From Bradyrhizobium sp. CCBAU 51765 (GTDB lineage Bacteria; Pseudomonadota; Alphaproteobacteria; Rhizobiales; Xanthobacteraceae), in NCBI RefSeq assembly GCF_015291725.1, contig NZ_CP030038.1, forward strand, positions 6,685,001 through 6,749,000: 64,000 bases of DNA. The letters run 5' to 3'. This document shows, piece after piece, positions 9,168 to 17,984 of the stretch. The notes below the pieces were generated by a model, which worked only from the letters and a program-made list of their open reading frames with translations, made no database searches and was not told the DNA's origin. The position numbers and the translations under genes are program-made. Each line of letters starts with the position of its first letter. Positions within the stretch are counted from its first letter, which is position 1.

Positions 9168-9608
9168 ATGATCCAAGCCCGCCGGTCCCACGGCACTCAC
9201 CTGCTGATCGATCTGTGGGGAGCACGTCATTTGGAAGACGCCGATCGCATCAGAGAAACGATGATCAACGCTGCGTTGCAGGCTGGAGCAAAACTGCTGC
9301 ATGTGCATCTGCACAAATTCGAGCCCCACGGGGGTGTCACTGGTGTCGCGCTGCTAGCCGAAAGCCATATCAGTATTCATACCTGGCCAGAAAGCAGTTA
9401 CGCAGCGCTAGATGTGTTTATGTGCGGCAGCGCCGAGCCCGAGCGAACAATACCGATCATCAAAGCCACGTTCACTCCGCGACAAACGATTGTTCTACAG
9501 GCAATCCGAGGCACTGATGGTGGCGGCTCATCGATGATTGAGACTGCAAGCTTTGCACATTGCGACGGTCTGAGAACCGGGCCAACGACCGCGCAGGCCC
9601 GAGGTTGA
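9168..9608 (+). CDS. speD: S-adenosylmethionine decarboxylase proenzyme
   Basis: A 146-aa bacterial-type AdoMet decarboxylase. It cuts itself at the Glu-Ser bond of AESHISIHTWPE to make the pyruvoyl cofactor and decarboxylates SAM, giving the aminopropyl donor for spermidine. Conserved blocks GTHLLIDLWG, LLHVHLHKFEP, GGVTGVALLAES and YAALDVFMCG are all present, so it should be active. The start at 9168 gives a normal N-terminus; a TTG further upstream is possible. About 25 residues after QAIRGTDGG are an unusual tail. No spermidine synthase (SpeE) is nearby. Divergence from the radical SAM operon suggests decarboxylated SAM could feed an aminopropylation of the peptide product, but a plain polyamine role is also possible. 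Confidence 0.85.
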   Translation: MIQARRSHGTHLLIDLWGARHLEDADRIRETMINAALQAGAKLLHVHLHKFEPHGGVTGVALLAESHISIHTWPESSYAALDVFMCGSAEPERTIPIIKATFTPRQTIVLQAIRGTDGGGSSMIETASFAHCDGLRTGPTTAQARG

Positions 9609-9906
9609 GCACCGCACGGCCTCCGGGCCGGGCTGGTGGCAGTCGCGGCTTGCGCCCTTGTCGATCGACCGGATCGCCTCCTAGGGGCCAAGCAACACTT
9701 CGATCTGACCTGCCTAGAGCGCCATTTTTTCTAGCCTGCCAGGCGTGACAAACGCCGAATGGCCTGTTCGATTTCGGTGCGATCGTGTCGCCGGCGCCTG
9801 AACTCATGCCTCGCCCAGCGCTGCTCAGTCTGATAAGCGGTCATAGTTCGGCACGGATAGCGACCGCAGCACCCGCATGGCGCAGCACCTCCCAGACGGA
9901 TCACGC

Positions 9907-10125
9907 TCACGGGGCAGCATCCAGGCGCAAGATGGCTTCGCATCTTGCTCGGACGCTTTGATGCTCGGTGTGCATGTGCATCGAGTAGATTTCCTCAAGC
10001 CCAAGGAAGACATCATCAACCGCTCCGGAGCCGCGTGCATTTTCAAGATCCTTTTCGACCCCCGCCAAAATCTTCAACTCTTTGGCGCAAGCTCTGTCTG
10101 CCTTCTGTTTTGTTACCGCTTTCAC
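9907..10125 (-). CDS. Small hypothetical protein
   Basis: A 72-aa, charged, helix-rich protein starting at a GTG (MKAVTKQKADRACAKELKIL) with a GGAG about 12 bases upstream. The composition (many Lys, Glu and Ala, EKDLENARG and LGLEEIYSMHMHTEHQ) looks coding, but I do not recognise a family. Overlapping frames in the same place read less like protein. The 300 bases to its right-hand neighbour speD (9609-9906) hold no ORF that I can support; a short minus-strand frame ending near 9737 is rich in Arg and probably not coding. Confidence 0.4.
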   Translation of the reverse strand: MKAVTKQKADRACAKELKILAGVEKDLENARGSGAVDDVFLGLEEIYSMHMHTEHQSVRARCEAILRLDAAP

Positions 10126-10401
10126 CGTCGTTTTCTCCGTCGATCTTTCTGAGATCGAGATAGTCGTCCGGAGCCAGAAATAAGCAACGACAGGCGCTCC
10201 CTCGCACCTTTAGGCTTGCGCCACTGGACATACGCGCGAGGACTCCGGACTTTGGGGAAAAACGATTACGCCTGCCGTACGAGGTTTTCTGGACCTCATC
10301 CGACAATAGGAAATGCGATTCGGCCATGTCAACGTTTAAGTTGTATTGTTTTGTATAACACGTATTGAGTCAGTAATTATATCGACAGACAAAGGTGCAC
10401 C

Positions 10402-10644
10402 GTGCTTGAATCGCGCAATGAAGCGCAGAATCAAACCGAACTCGCAGATGTTGACGGAAAGCGAACTGCTCAACTGCTGCGTTGCTCGACGAGCCACGTG
10501 AGACATCTGCGGCTCACTCGTCAGCTCGGGTGTTATCCAGGCCTCGGCCTCTCACAAGCCGATCTGGAAATATACGTCGCGGCAGAAGATCATCAGAGTT
10601 CGAATGCCCGGAACAGCCAACGGGTGCGCCGACGTACCCGCTGA
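10402..10644 (+). CDS. Small helix-turn-helix protein
   Basis: An 80-aa protein from a GTG start preceded by AAAGGTG. Residues 14-55 (DVDGKRTAQLLRCSTSHVRH, then a basic segment LRLTRQ and LSQADLEIYVAAE) fit the excisionase/MerR-like helix-turn-helix in which a target-site helix is followed by a short wing. The C-terminus is basic. Such proteins act as excisionases or small regulators in mobile regions; no integrase is adjacent. The following 230 bases to the deacetylase show no gene. Confidence 0.4.
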   Translation: MLESRNEAQNQTELADVDGKRTAQLLRCSTSHVRHLRLTRQLGCYPGLGLSQADLEIYVAAEDHQSSNARNSQRVRRRTR

Positions 10645-10877
10645 CACGCGGCCGCGCGTGCTGCAGACGCGGGGCGCACTGCAGCCATTGTCCGAGCCAA
10701 GCCGCCTACCCCTAGCTCAAAAGGCAGGCAGCAGGAGCGGTTCGAGCGGATAACGGACGTTCGACGACCTTTTTGCGCACGACACAGCCTCGATGTGCCG
10801 AAATCCCGCGATGCCGGTCAGATAGTCTGCTGAGTACCACGGGGCTCACCAACCAATCGAGGTCGCACTAACGCGCA

Positions 10878-11708
10878 ATGACAAAGTTGCGCCTGCCTAG
10901 ATTAGCATTTCGCATCGGCTGCGCTGGGCTGGCGTTGCTCGCCGGTACTGCCGTGACAGACGCCTCTAGCTGCAATCGGCGGGATGCGCTCGGCACGGCG
11001 CGGGTGCTCGCTGTCGATGCCGCACTCTTCCCGCGGGTGGGGCTGAAGAACTTTCCCGAGACGCTTCCTCTGGCGGACCATGAAGTCGTCCTCACCTTCG
11101 ATGACGGACCGCGGACGCCCAACACGGACAAGGTGCTGGCTGCGCTCGCACAGGAATGCGCGCGAGCCACGTTCTTTCTGGTCGGCCGATCCTCGGCGGA
11201 ATTTCCCGAGCTCGTGCGGCGTATGGCCGCCCAGGGCCACACCGTAGCGCACCACAGCTGGTCGCATCCGATGATGTCGAAAATCTCGTTCGAGCAGGCG
11301 AAAGAGGACATCGAGCGCGGTATCACCGCCGTCGAAATGGCGCTCAACGGTGTGTCCACCAAAATGCCCTCGACACCGTTCTTCCGGTTCCCCTACTTCG
11401 ACGCGACACCTGCGATGCTCGATCTCTTGCTGGCGCGCGGAATTGTCGTGTTCGGCGCTGACCTTTGGGCGAGCGATTGGGAGAACATAACTCCAGAGCA
11501 GGAGCTCACAATCCTGATCGAGCGGCTCGAGGCCGCTCGTAAGGGCATCATTCTGCTGCATGATGCGCAGACGCGGACGGCGGCCATGCTGCCTGGGTTC
11601 CTGCGCTACCTGCATCAGAACGGGTATCGGATCGTGCATCTGGTGCCGGCTGCCGCCAAGAGCGCTGAAGCCCCATTGACGTCTTGGCACCACGCCTTCC
11701 CGCAGTGA
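10878..11708 (+). CDS. Polysaccharide deacetylase (NodB-homology domain), secreted
   Basis: A 276-aa protein with an N-terminal signal-like segment (LAFRIGCAGLALLAGTAVTDA) and a NodB-homology domain. Motif 1 VVLTFDDGP carries the catalytic Asp pair (about residues 70-78), motif 2 HSWSHP gives the metal-binding His pair, and motif 3 FFRFPYFDATP and the later GADLWASDWEN and ILLHDAQ complete the set. It removes N-acetyl groups from a polysaccharide, such as peptidoglycan or chitin-like polymer. The signal peptide and overall make-up separate it from NodB of Nod-factor synthesis, which is cytoplasmic. It stands alone. Confidence 0.85.
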   Translation: MTKLRLPRLAFRIGCAGLALLAGTAVTDASSCNRRDALGTARVLAVDAALFPRVGLKNFPETLPLADHEVVLTFDDGPRTPNTDKVLAALAQECARATFFLVGRSSAEFPELVRRMAAQGHTVAHHSWSHPMMSKISFEQAKEDIERGITAVEMALNGVSTKMPSTPFFRFPYFDATPAMLDLLLARGIVVFGADLWASDWENITPEQELTILIERLEAARKGIILLHDAQTRTAAMLPGFLRYLHQNGYRIVHLVPAAAKSAEAPLTSWHHAFPQ

Positions 11709-11832
11709 AGGCGCGCGAGAAGTGTCGGAGATCACCTCCTGGGTTCAGAGACGGCTACGGGCGACCTCGTGGCCTGATCTCGTTCGATTTGCGAAGCCTC
11801 AACGTGACGAAGCTGTTCCTGCGGCATGGCGA

Positions 11833-14304
11833 TCACGCCGCCCTGGACGCCCTTGCGCCAAAGCGAAACAAGAGCTGCTCCACTTCGGCGGCCGGCCTGG
11901 CACCGCTGAACAAGAATCCTTGCACCTCGTTGCAACCTTCGGCCCGAAGCCAATCGAGCTGCTCCGTGGTCTCCACCCCTTCCGCTGTCGTCGTGATGTT
12001 GAGGCTCCGGCCGAGGCCCGAGATCGCCCGCACGATGGCCCCGCAATCGGAGCGTTTCGCCAGATCCTTGACAAAAGAGCGATCAATCTTGATCTTGTCG
12101 AAGGGAAAGCTGCGCAAGTAGCTGAGGCTCGAATAGCCCGTTCCAAAGTCATCCAGCGATATTGAGACGCCGAGCTCGCGGAGCTGGTGCAGGATCGCAA
12201 GGTTTGCCTCCGTCTCCGCCAAAAATACCGATTCGGTGATTTCAAGCTCGAGCCGCTTCGGGGCCAAGCCGGAATTCGCCAGCGCTGAAATCACCACCTG
12301 AACCAGATTGCGGCTACGGAATTGCACCGGCGACAGGTTGACCGCGACCTTGATCTCTAAAGGCCACTTTACCGCCTCTTTACAGGCTTCGCGCAGCACC
12401 CATTCTCCGAGGGGCCCGATCAGCCCCATTTCTTCCGCAAGGGGAATGAATTCGGCCGGCGAGATCATGCCCTTCCCTGGGTGCGGCCAGCGCAGAAGCG
12501 CTTCAAAACCTGAGATCTTGTCGCTCGCGATCTCGACCAGGGGCTGATAGTATAGCTCGAACTCGCTGCTGGCAAAGGCGCGGCGCAAATCAAGCTCCAT
12601 CTCGCGCCGTCGCTGCACCTGCTGATCCATCTCCCGCTCGAAAAAGCGATGCGTTCCGCGGCCATCCTCTTTGGCGCGATAGAGCGCGATATCGGCGTTA
12701 CGCATCAACTCGGCGCTGCTCGCGCCGTCGCCTGGTGACAGCGCGATTCCGACCGAGGCACCGATAATGACCTCGTTATCGTCAATCTCGTATGGCGCAC
12801 TCAATGTTCTGATCAGGTCGCCCGCGAATTGGCTCACATGCGTCGGCGAGGTATCATCCGTGAGAATGATCGAAAATTCGTCGCCGCCGAGCCGTGCCGC
12901 CAGATTGTTGCCGGCCACCCTGGACCGCAACCGGTCGGCCACTTGCTCGAGCAGGCGATCGCCGATGAGGTGGCCGAACGAATCGTTGACGTTCTTGAAG
13001 AGGTCGAGGTCGATACACAGCGCCGCGACGCGGTTGCCGACTGCATTAGCGCTTTCGAGTGCCTCTGCGAGCCACCTCTGGTGGAGTGCGCGGTTGGCCA
13101 GGTTGGTCAACCCGTCGTGAAGTGCCATATGGGCGATGCGGGCCTCGGCCTTGCGCCGTTCGGTGATGTCGACCACCACAACCAGATAGCCCTCGCGTCC
13201 CTCGATCATAAGGCGCCGCCCAAAGGTCAGCGCAGAAATCTCAGTGCCATCAGCCCTGACATGGCGCCAGGGATGTTCAGACTGAGAGATGTCGCCCGCT
13301 TCTCGCAGCGCTCGCGTATAGCTGACCCGCTCGTCGTCTGGCCAAATCTCCTGAACTTTCATTCGCAGGAAGGTCTCGCGAGCATAGCCATAGTGCTGCA
13401 CTGCCGCGTCATTGACCCTCACGAAGTCCATTGTCTCGGCATCTAACGCCCACATCGGCATCGGATTACTGTCGAACAGCAACCTGAACGAGGCATCCCG
13501 GCGCTTGAACGACGTAACGTCGGAAATGACCACGGACACGATGTCTCCGAAGGCACTGAGGCGCAAGCGCAGGCTCTGATCACCGTATTCGAGCTCGAAC
13601 TCGTCACCGAATTCATTCGCGACCGCGGCGCCCAACCGCTCCATCACCTCTTCCGAACAAAGCAGATGGTCTGAATTGCCGAGGCGCTGCCACAACAGGT
13701 TGCCCTCTTCCACATCGAGGAGCCTTGCGGCTGCCTGATTGTGGTGCACAACTTGAAAATCAAATGGCCTGCCTGCGGGATCGCGAACGGTTGAGAGCGA
13801 GATAACGCCATCGTCGGTCTTGCAAAAGATTGCATCGATCAAATTGTATTCTGTAGCGCGCTCGTTGACATAGACGCCGACCAGCGTACCGGCCCAACGC
13901 GATAAGGTCGGCAGCGCCAGCACGTCGTAGGTCCGTACCATGCCGGCTTGCACGCAATGAGCGGTTGCGAGATAGGGATGGTTGTTTGCAATCGAATTCG
14001 AGGCCGCCCCGGTGAGGGCTGTCGCGCAGTCTGGACGCAACGCATCAAGCGGAATGTCCCAGCGGGCATCGCCCAACCAGTTCTGCACATAACGGCCAGT
14101 GCGCGAAACAGTAAACGCGCCATTGTCACACCTGAGCAGCACAAGATGATCGGCAAGCCGCCCGAGGCTCCCCAGCAGCACATTTTCATAGCGGGGAAGC
14201 GCTTCACCGGGCTCGAGCGCAGCTTGCCACTTGCGCCGCAGGATTGGCATGTCATTGAGCAGCCTGGTATCTGATTCCACGGATTGCCTGTTAGCAGCAC
14301 TCAT
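11833..14304 (-). CDS. PAS-GGDEF-EAL cyclic-di-GMP signalling protein
   Basis: An 823-aa cytoplasmic signalling protein. Order: an N-terminal PAS-like sensor region (about 1-270), a PAS domain (LLFDSNPMPMWALDAETMDF, about 275-390), a GGDEF domain with intact RLGGDEFSII, and an EAL domain starting FEALLRWPHP with ISLDDFGTGYSSLSYLRSFP and the late QGFLFS motif. Both catalytic signatures are preserved, so it could make and break c-di-GMP. No transmembrane segment is visible. I prefer the ATG at 14304 because GGGG lies closely upstream; a GTG 12 bases earlier is possible. It is monocistronic. Confidence 0.9.
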   Translation of the reverse strand: MSAANRQSVESDTRLLNDMPILRRKWQAALEPGEALPRYENVLLGSLGRLADHLVLLRCDNGAFTVSRTGRYVQNWLGDARWDIPLDALRPDCATALTGAASNSIANNHPYLATAHCVQAGMVRTYDVLALPTLSRWAGTLVGVYVNERATEYNLIDAIFCKTDDGVISLSTVRDPAGRPFDFQVVHHNQAAARLLDVEEGNLLWQRLGNSDHLLCSEEVMERLGAAVANEFGDEFELEYGDQSLRLRLSAFGDIVSVVISDVTSFKRRDASFRLLFDSNPMPMWALDAETMDFVRVNDAAVQHYGYARETFLRMKVQEIWPDDERVSYTRALREAGDISQSEHPWRHVRADGTEISALTFGRRLMIEGREGYLVVVVDITERRKAEARIAHMALHDGLTNLANRALHQRWLAEALESANAVGNRVAALCIDLDLFKNVNDSFGHLIGDRLLEQVADRLRSRVAGNNLAARLGGDEFSIILTDDTSPTHVSQFAGDLIRTLSAPYEIDDNEVIIGASVGIALSPGDGASSAELMRNADIALYRAKEDGRGTHRFFEREMDQQVQRRREMELDLRRAFASSEFELYYQPLVEIASDKISGFEALLRWPHPGKGMISPAEFIPLAEEMGLIGPLGEWVLREACKEAVKWPLEIKVAVNLSPVQFRSRNLVQVVISALANSGLAPKRLELEITESVFLAETEANLAILHQLRELGVSISLDDFGTGYSSLSYLRSFPFDKIKIDRSFVKDLAKRSDCGAIVRAISGLGRSLNITTTAEGVETTEQLDWLRAEGCNEVQGFLFSGARPAAEVEQLLFRFGARASRAA

Positions 14305-14757
14305 CACACGCCCCACTGACTTAAGCTTCCTGCCCGGGGTTCATAAAATCCAGCTTGGCTTAATTCGCTCTTAAAAGACGAGACGGTCGCGCTCTAGCCC
14401 TGCTGATCGATGGCGTTGCCTGGAACATCAGGCCCGATCGCTTTCGCGCCTCACAGCGCAGAAACTCTGCGGCGATAAGGCAAAATTCGACGAAAAGCGT
14501 TTGCCCGCGCCACGGTGACGACGAGAACCTTCGTAGCTAACGATTTGAGCCTCACGCATTCTACGAAGGAGCGCCGTCAGTTTCGCCCGAAATTTTTTTG
14601 TCGGATTGTCCGATTTGTGCGACCACTAATTATGGACGGTCGCAGGCTCAGCAGGTCCACAATGTTGATTGTGCTTGAAAGGCCGTCCCAGGGAGATGCA
14701 CGATAACTAAGCGCATGTTAAAGAAATGTGACGGTTGCCAGCGCGAGGAGGCCACGG
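14305..14757. other. Intergenic, no supported gene
   Basis: About 450 bases between the divergent GGDEF/EAL gene and the small zinc-ribbon gene. Short frames here have poor composition. The only landmark is the AGGAGG ribosome site at about 14746-14751 that serves the gene at 14758. Confidence 0.5.
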
Positions 14758-14952
14758 ATGAAAAAGAGCGATGTGACGTGCTCGGAATGCGGTGCTGGCT
14801 TTCGCCGTCTTGAGCTTACGTCTGAACGCGGCATCCAAGGAAACTACCACTGCCCTGCTTGCGGCACACTGATCGAGGAGCTCGGAGCGGCTCACCTCGT
14901 GATTTATCGCTTGACTGTACAGCCTTCCACCAAAGCGATCCGCAATCAATAA
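14758..14952 (+). CDS. Small zinc-ribbon protein
   Basis: A 64-aa protein with two CxxC knuckles, CSECGAGF near residue 8 and CPACGTLIEE near residue 35, the layout of a small zinc ribbon. A textbook ribosome site (GAGGAGG) lies 6 bases before the ATG at 14758, which fixes the start. The C-terminus (LGAAHLVIYRLTVQP) is a short hydrophobic strand. Small zinc-ribbon proteins of this type are common in Bradyrhizobium without known function. Its 3' half overlaps, antisense, the degenerate tail of the membrane-protein ORF. Confidence 0.7.
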   Translation: MKKSDVTCSECGAGFRRLELTSERGIQGNYHCPACGTLIEELGAAHLVIYRLTVQPSTKAIRNQ

Positions 14953-15418
14953 CGTGTCTGAGTTGCCCTGGCCTGGTTAAGGAGCCTGAGTTGGTTTCGC
15001 TCACTGTTGGTGTCTGACAGTGCGCATCAAATATCAAGCCGCTGCTGGCGACGGATGCGACGGCTGGTTCGGAGCCCGCGCGGGCCGAGGCGAAGAGTTC
15101 GGCCTTTTTCTGATTGAACGCGTCTTCGGTCCCGCGGATGCCCTGGAGGCTCGTGATGACGGTACCGAAGACGGCGAGGCCTCCAAGCGTCTGCAAGACA
15201 GCGGAGCGGACCTTCGAACGCATCTCGATGATCTTGCCCAGGTCCTCCGCCGGAATGGGAATAAGCCTGCCGTCTTCACCTACCGCGCGATGGAGGGGTA
15301 CCGCATAGACCGGAACGAAAATAATCAGAGTGATCGAGACGACCACATAGAGCGCAATCGAGGTGAGGAGGACATCCACCGGGATGTACAGGCCCCATAA
15401 CGTCAGCCCTGCGTCCAT
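14816..15418 (-). CDS. Membrane protein, C-terminus probably replaced
   Basis: The first 125 residues look genuine: a membrane segment LLTSIALYVVVSITLIIFVP near residues 17-36, then ALTLGG-type second hydrophobic stretch (TLGGLAVFGTVITSLQ) and a coiled tail. This resembles the N-terminal membrane anchor found on several Bradyrhizobium proteins of unknown role, including some with pentapeptide repeats, but no repeats follow. After about residue 130 the composition becomes random and the frame runs antisense through the zinc-ribbon gene, so the original C-terminal domain was probably lost by deletion. Confidence 0.45.
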   Translation of the reverse strand: MDAGLTLWGLYIPVDVLLTSIALYVVVSITLIIFVPVYAVPLHRAVGEDGRLIPIPAEDLGKIIEMRSKVRSAVLQTLGGLAVFGTVITSLQGIRGTEDAFNQKKAELFASARAGSEPAVASVASSGLIFDAHCQTPTVSETNSGSLTRPGQLRHVIDCGSLWWKAVQSSDKSRGEPLRAPRSVCRKQGSGSFLGCRVQT

Positions 15419-15455
15419 CGCTCACCATGCCTGTTTGCGAGCTCATCCGCCGGCA

Positions 15456-15761
15456 TCAATCTGCAAGAACACTATCGAGCAGATGTGCAAGGCGTATGCC
15501 CGCCTTGTGCAAGCGCTCCCGGATGATGACGTCGCTCTTCGCCAGATACGCCCCATCGATCGTCACGCTGCCCCCGTCTGGTGGATCGCAGGATTTCCCA
15601 TGGAAGGTGCAATAGCCGGTTTCGGCTGCCTCGCTGATGGCGAATGATTCATTCGCCCAGGCGTGAGGATCGGACGCATTCCTCTCGGCGATTTGCTCGT
15701 CCGTGATGGCGTCGAGCAGCTTGTCGGCCGCAAGCTTCACATCCGACCCAACCGCGTGCAC
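15456..15761 (-). pseudogene. S1/P1 nuclease, C-terminal fragment
   Basis: About 100 residues that match the C-terminal part of S1/P1 zinc nucleases: HAVGSDVKLAADKL, ITDEQIAERNASDPHAWANE and the closing INR-type helix RERLHKAGIRLAHLLDSVLA. The N-terminal Trp and the zinc-binding His/Asp residues of the first two thirds are missing. The break lies within about 25 bases of the IS3 fragment that begins at 15786, so IS insertion and deletion probably removed the 5' part. A second broken S1/P1 nuclease lies at 62991-63726. Confidence 0.7.
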
Positions 15762-15785
15762 TACGAGGCAATTATCCCAGGTGGA

Positions 15786-16199
15786 ATGAAGATTTCGGCG
15801 CGTGGCCGATTGCGCGATCTTGCCAACGAGCGGCGGGGTTTCGGCTATCGCCGCCTGTTCGTGCTGCTGCGGCGGGAGGGCGAGCCATCGGGGATCAACC
15901 GGATCTACCGGCTTTATTGCGAGGAAGGGCTCACCGTCCGCAAGCGGCGGGCTCGCCGCAAGGCCGTCGGGACCCGAGCCCCGATCCTAGTCGAGGCCAA
16001 GCCCAATGCCCGCTGGTCGCTGGACTTCGTCCACGACCAGTTCGCCAATGGTCGACGCTTCCGCATCCTCAACATCGTCGACGACGTCACCAAGGAATGC
16101 CTGGGCGCCATTCCGGATACGTCGATCTCGGGGCGGCGCGTGGCCCGCGAACTCGCGGCAATCGGCGAGCGACGCCGCAAGCCAGTGACCTGCCACTGA
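15786..16199 (+). pseudogene. IS3-family orfB fragment
   Basis: The 138 residues carry the middle of an IS3-family transposase: RRGFGYRRLFVLLRREGEP (HTH_21 type), INRIYRLYCEEGLTVRKRR, and the start of the DDE core WSLDFVHDQFANGRRFRILN with the first catalytic Asp and VDDVTKEC. It stops after the ELAAIGERRRKP region, before the second Asp and the Glu. The following bases (TGAATTTTCATCC and on) look like the terminal region of another IS3-type element. Inactive. Confidence 0.8.
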
Positions 16200-16288
16200 A
16201 TTTTCATCCAGCGGCAGTTAGAGTCTCGGGGTTTTTTTGCAGCGAGGCCGAACTTTGGACCATTCAGAACTAGAGTTTTTCGCCGTGA

Positions 16289-17128
16289 TCACGTTGGCGA
16301 GCTGGATGCGCCGACGTGGTTTTGCAGCAAAATCGGCGGTCGATTGCCGATCGCGCCATGGGGCCGCTCTTCATTGTAGTATCTGCGCCAAGTCTCCACC
16401 TTTTGCTGGGCGTCCGCAAGGGACAGGAACCAGTGGGCGTTGAGGCATTCGGCCCTGAAGCGGCCGTTGAAGGCCTCAATGAACGCGTTGTCGGTTGGCT
16501 TACCGGGCCGCGAGAAGTCCAGGGTGACACCGCGCTGGTAGGCCCAGAGGTCAAGATCGCGGGACACGAACTCGCTGCCTTGATCGACGCGGATCGTTGC
16601 CGGGAATCCCACTTCCTTGCAGGCCCTTTCCAGCACCTCCACAACATCGGTGCCGCGGAAGGTGAACCGTGGCGCCAGCGCTGGCGAGAAGCGGGAGAAG
16701 GTATCGACAATCGTGAGCACGCGCAGCTTGTGTCCGGTCGCCAACTGGTCATGGACGAAGTCCATCGCCCAGGTCTCGTTCGATCGCGTCGCCGGCCTGC
16801 GATCATCGCGCAGCTTGGCCTTGACCCGGCGCTTGGGCGTTTTGCTGCGTAATTGCAGGCCCAATTCGCGATAGATGCGCCGCGTCTTGTTCTGGCCATG
16901 GCGCCAGCCTTCACGACGCAGCAGGACGTGAACACGACGATAACCGTAGCGAATACGAACATGGCAGATCTCCTTGATCTTCTGTTCGAGGGCAGCCTGG
17001 CCAGGGCGACGGGACTTGTAGTGGTAGGTCGAGCGGTCAAATTCGAGAGCGTCACAGGCCCGGCGGATCGAGACCTGCCATTCGCTGCGGACCGCGTCGA
17101 CCAGCATGCGCTTCCGACCAGGCTTCAT
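16289..17128 (-). CDS. IS3-family transposase OrfB
   Basis: A 279-aa DDE transposase with HTH_21 region (SIRRACDALEFDRSTYHYKS, YGYRRVHVLLRREGW) and the catalytic core: first Asp in WAMDFVHDQL, second in IRVDQGSEF, and Glu in DNAFIEAFNGRFRAECL. The K/R seven residues after Glu is present. Its ATG overlaps the orfA stop by 4 bases (ATGA); in this family the active transposase is an OrfAB fusion made by a -1 frameshift. Confidence 0.9.
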   Translation of the reverse strand: MKPGRKRMLVDAVRSEWQVSIRRACDALEFDRSTYHYKSRRPGQAALEQKIKEICHVRIRYGYRRVHVLLRREGWRHGQNKTRRIYRELGLQLRSKTPKRRVKAKLRDDRRPATRSNETWAMDFVHDQLATGHKLRVLTIVDTFSRFSPALAPRFTFRGTDVVEVLERACKEVGFPATIRVDQGSEFVSRDLDLWAYQRGVTLDFSRPGKPTDNAFIEAFNGRFRAECLNAHWFLSLADAQQKVETWRRYYNEERPHGAIGNRPPILLQNHVGASSSPT

Positions 17129-17391
17129 AGCTTTCGGCGGATCACGTCCTGCAGCATCTCCTTGTCGAGCGACAGGTCCGCGACCAGCTTCTTCAGCTTG
17201 CCGTTCTCCTCCTCGAGCTGCTTCAGCCGACGCATCTCGGTCGGCAACAGCCCGTCATACTTCTTCTTCCAATTGAAGTAGGTCGCCTGGCTGATCCCGG
17301 CCTTACGGCAGATCTCCGCCACCGCGACCCCGTCGTTGCCCTGTTTCAGGATGAACGCCTTCTGGGCGTCTGAAAACTTCGAGGCCTTCAT
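17125..17391 (-). CDS. IS3-family OrfA (HTH_8)
   Basis: An 88-aa DNA-binding protein: MKASKFSDAQKAFILKQG, helix-turn-helix VAEICRKAGISQATYFNWKK, then a leucine-zipper-like helix (RLKQLEEENGKLKKLVADLS). The start at 17391 gives the canonical N-terminus; the frame is open further upstream into the terminal repeat. Confidence 0.9.
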   Translation of the reverse strand: MKASKFSDAQKAFILKQGNDGVAVAEICRKAGISQATYFNWKKKYDGLLPTEMRRLKQLEEENGKLKKLVADLSLDKEMLQDVIRRKL

Positions 17392-17593
17392 GGTCCATCG
17401 CTCCTCCCAGCCGAAGGGTTCGGCAGCGAGAACTCTAGCCAAAAATGGTCCAGTTTGCCGGCCTCAGATCATTTTTGTAGATCAAGAGAGTACGGCTTGC
17501 CCATCGATACCGGCCTCCGTCCAGCCAGTACGGTGAATCAGAAACCGACTGATTTGGGAATCTCAAATCGATTCAGACTAAACCCATCCCGCT

Positions 17594-17791
17594 TTAAAGA
17601 GCCCCGGGCGCGGGGCATCTTTGCTGCTTCTCCCTTGTCAGCGCATCAAGCCGATCCAATTGACCCGCCAACCCGGTAAGGCTCCGAGCTATGTTCTTCA
17701 TCAGGAAGGCGCGGTCTGAGGAGGTGTTGGAGTTCTGGGAGAGGGCTCTGTACTGGCGTGCAAACTCTAAGCATTGCGCGGCGGAAATCAT
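17594..17791 (-). CDS. Small hypothetical protein
   Basis: A 65-aa protein starting MISAAQCLEFARQYRALSQN, with a very good ribosome site (CGGAGG 4 bases before the ATG). It is predicted all-helical (AFLMKNIARSLTGLAGQLDRL). Small helical proteins with this opening are common in Bradyrhizobium, function unknown. A GC-rich hairpin (GCCCC/GGGGC) lies over the stop codon region near 17600-17616 and could end transcription. Confidence 0.6.
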   Translation of the reverse strand: MISAAQCLEFARQYRALSQNSNTSSDRAFLMKNIARSLTGLAGQLDRLDALTREKQQRCPAPGAL

Positions 17792-17984
17792 CTTGCCTCC
17801 GAGGGCCACAAAAAAGATAAAACTTTAACCTCCGGCTTAGTTCCATGAACGCGAATGACTATAGAATGCATCTGCCTCGGAGGCAACGTTCCCCGTCCGG
17901 ATCGCCGCGACCCCGGACACAACGGAAGCGGGAGCCCCACTAACGTGCGGAAGGTAGGGCTCCCGCGAGTGGAAAAATAGAACT

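Larger units (their letters stand above)
16243..17466 (-). mobile_element. IS3-family element (IS407-like), near complete
   Basis: The element carries orfA and orfB on the minus strand and is bounded by imperfect inverted repeats: on the plus strand CGAGGCCGAACTTTGGACCA on the left, and on the right the reverse complement of TGAGGCCGGCAAACTGGACC. The inner parts also match (CTAGAGTT on both sides). Length is about 1.22 kb, as usual for the IS407 group. No target duplication is evident (GCAG on the left, GATC on the right), which suggests a rearranged end. Both reading frames look intact, so it may still be able to move. Confidence 0.75.

Noticed and set aside
10878..11708. NodB of Nod-factor synthesis
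   Set aside because: It has an export signal and no nod genes or nod box nearby; general polysaccharide deacetylase is the safer call.
12829..13446. 205-codon plus-strand frame
   Set aside because: Antisense to the GGDEF domain; a shadow frame.
16229..17466. Target duplication for the IS3 element
   Set aside because: Bases outside the two ends differ (GCAG and GATC), so none can be claimed.
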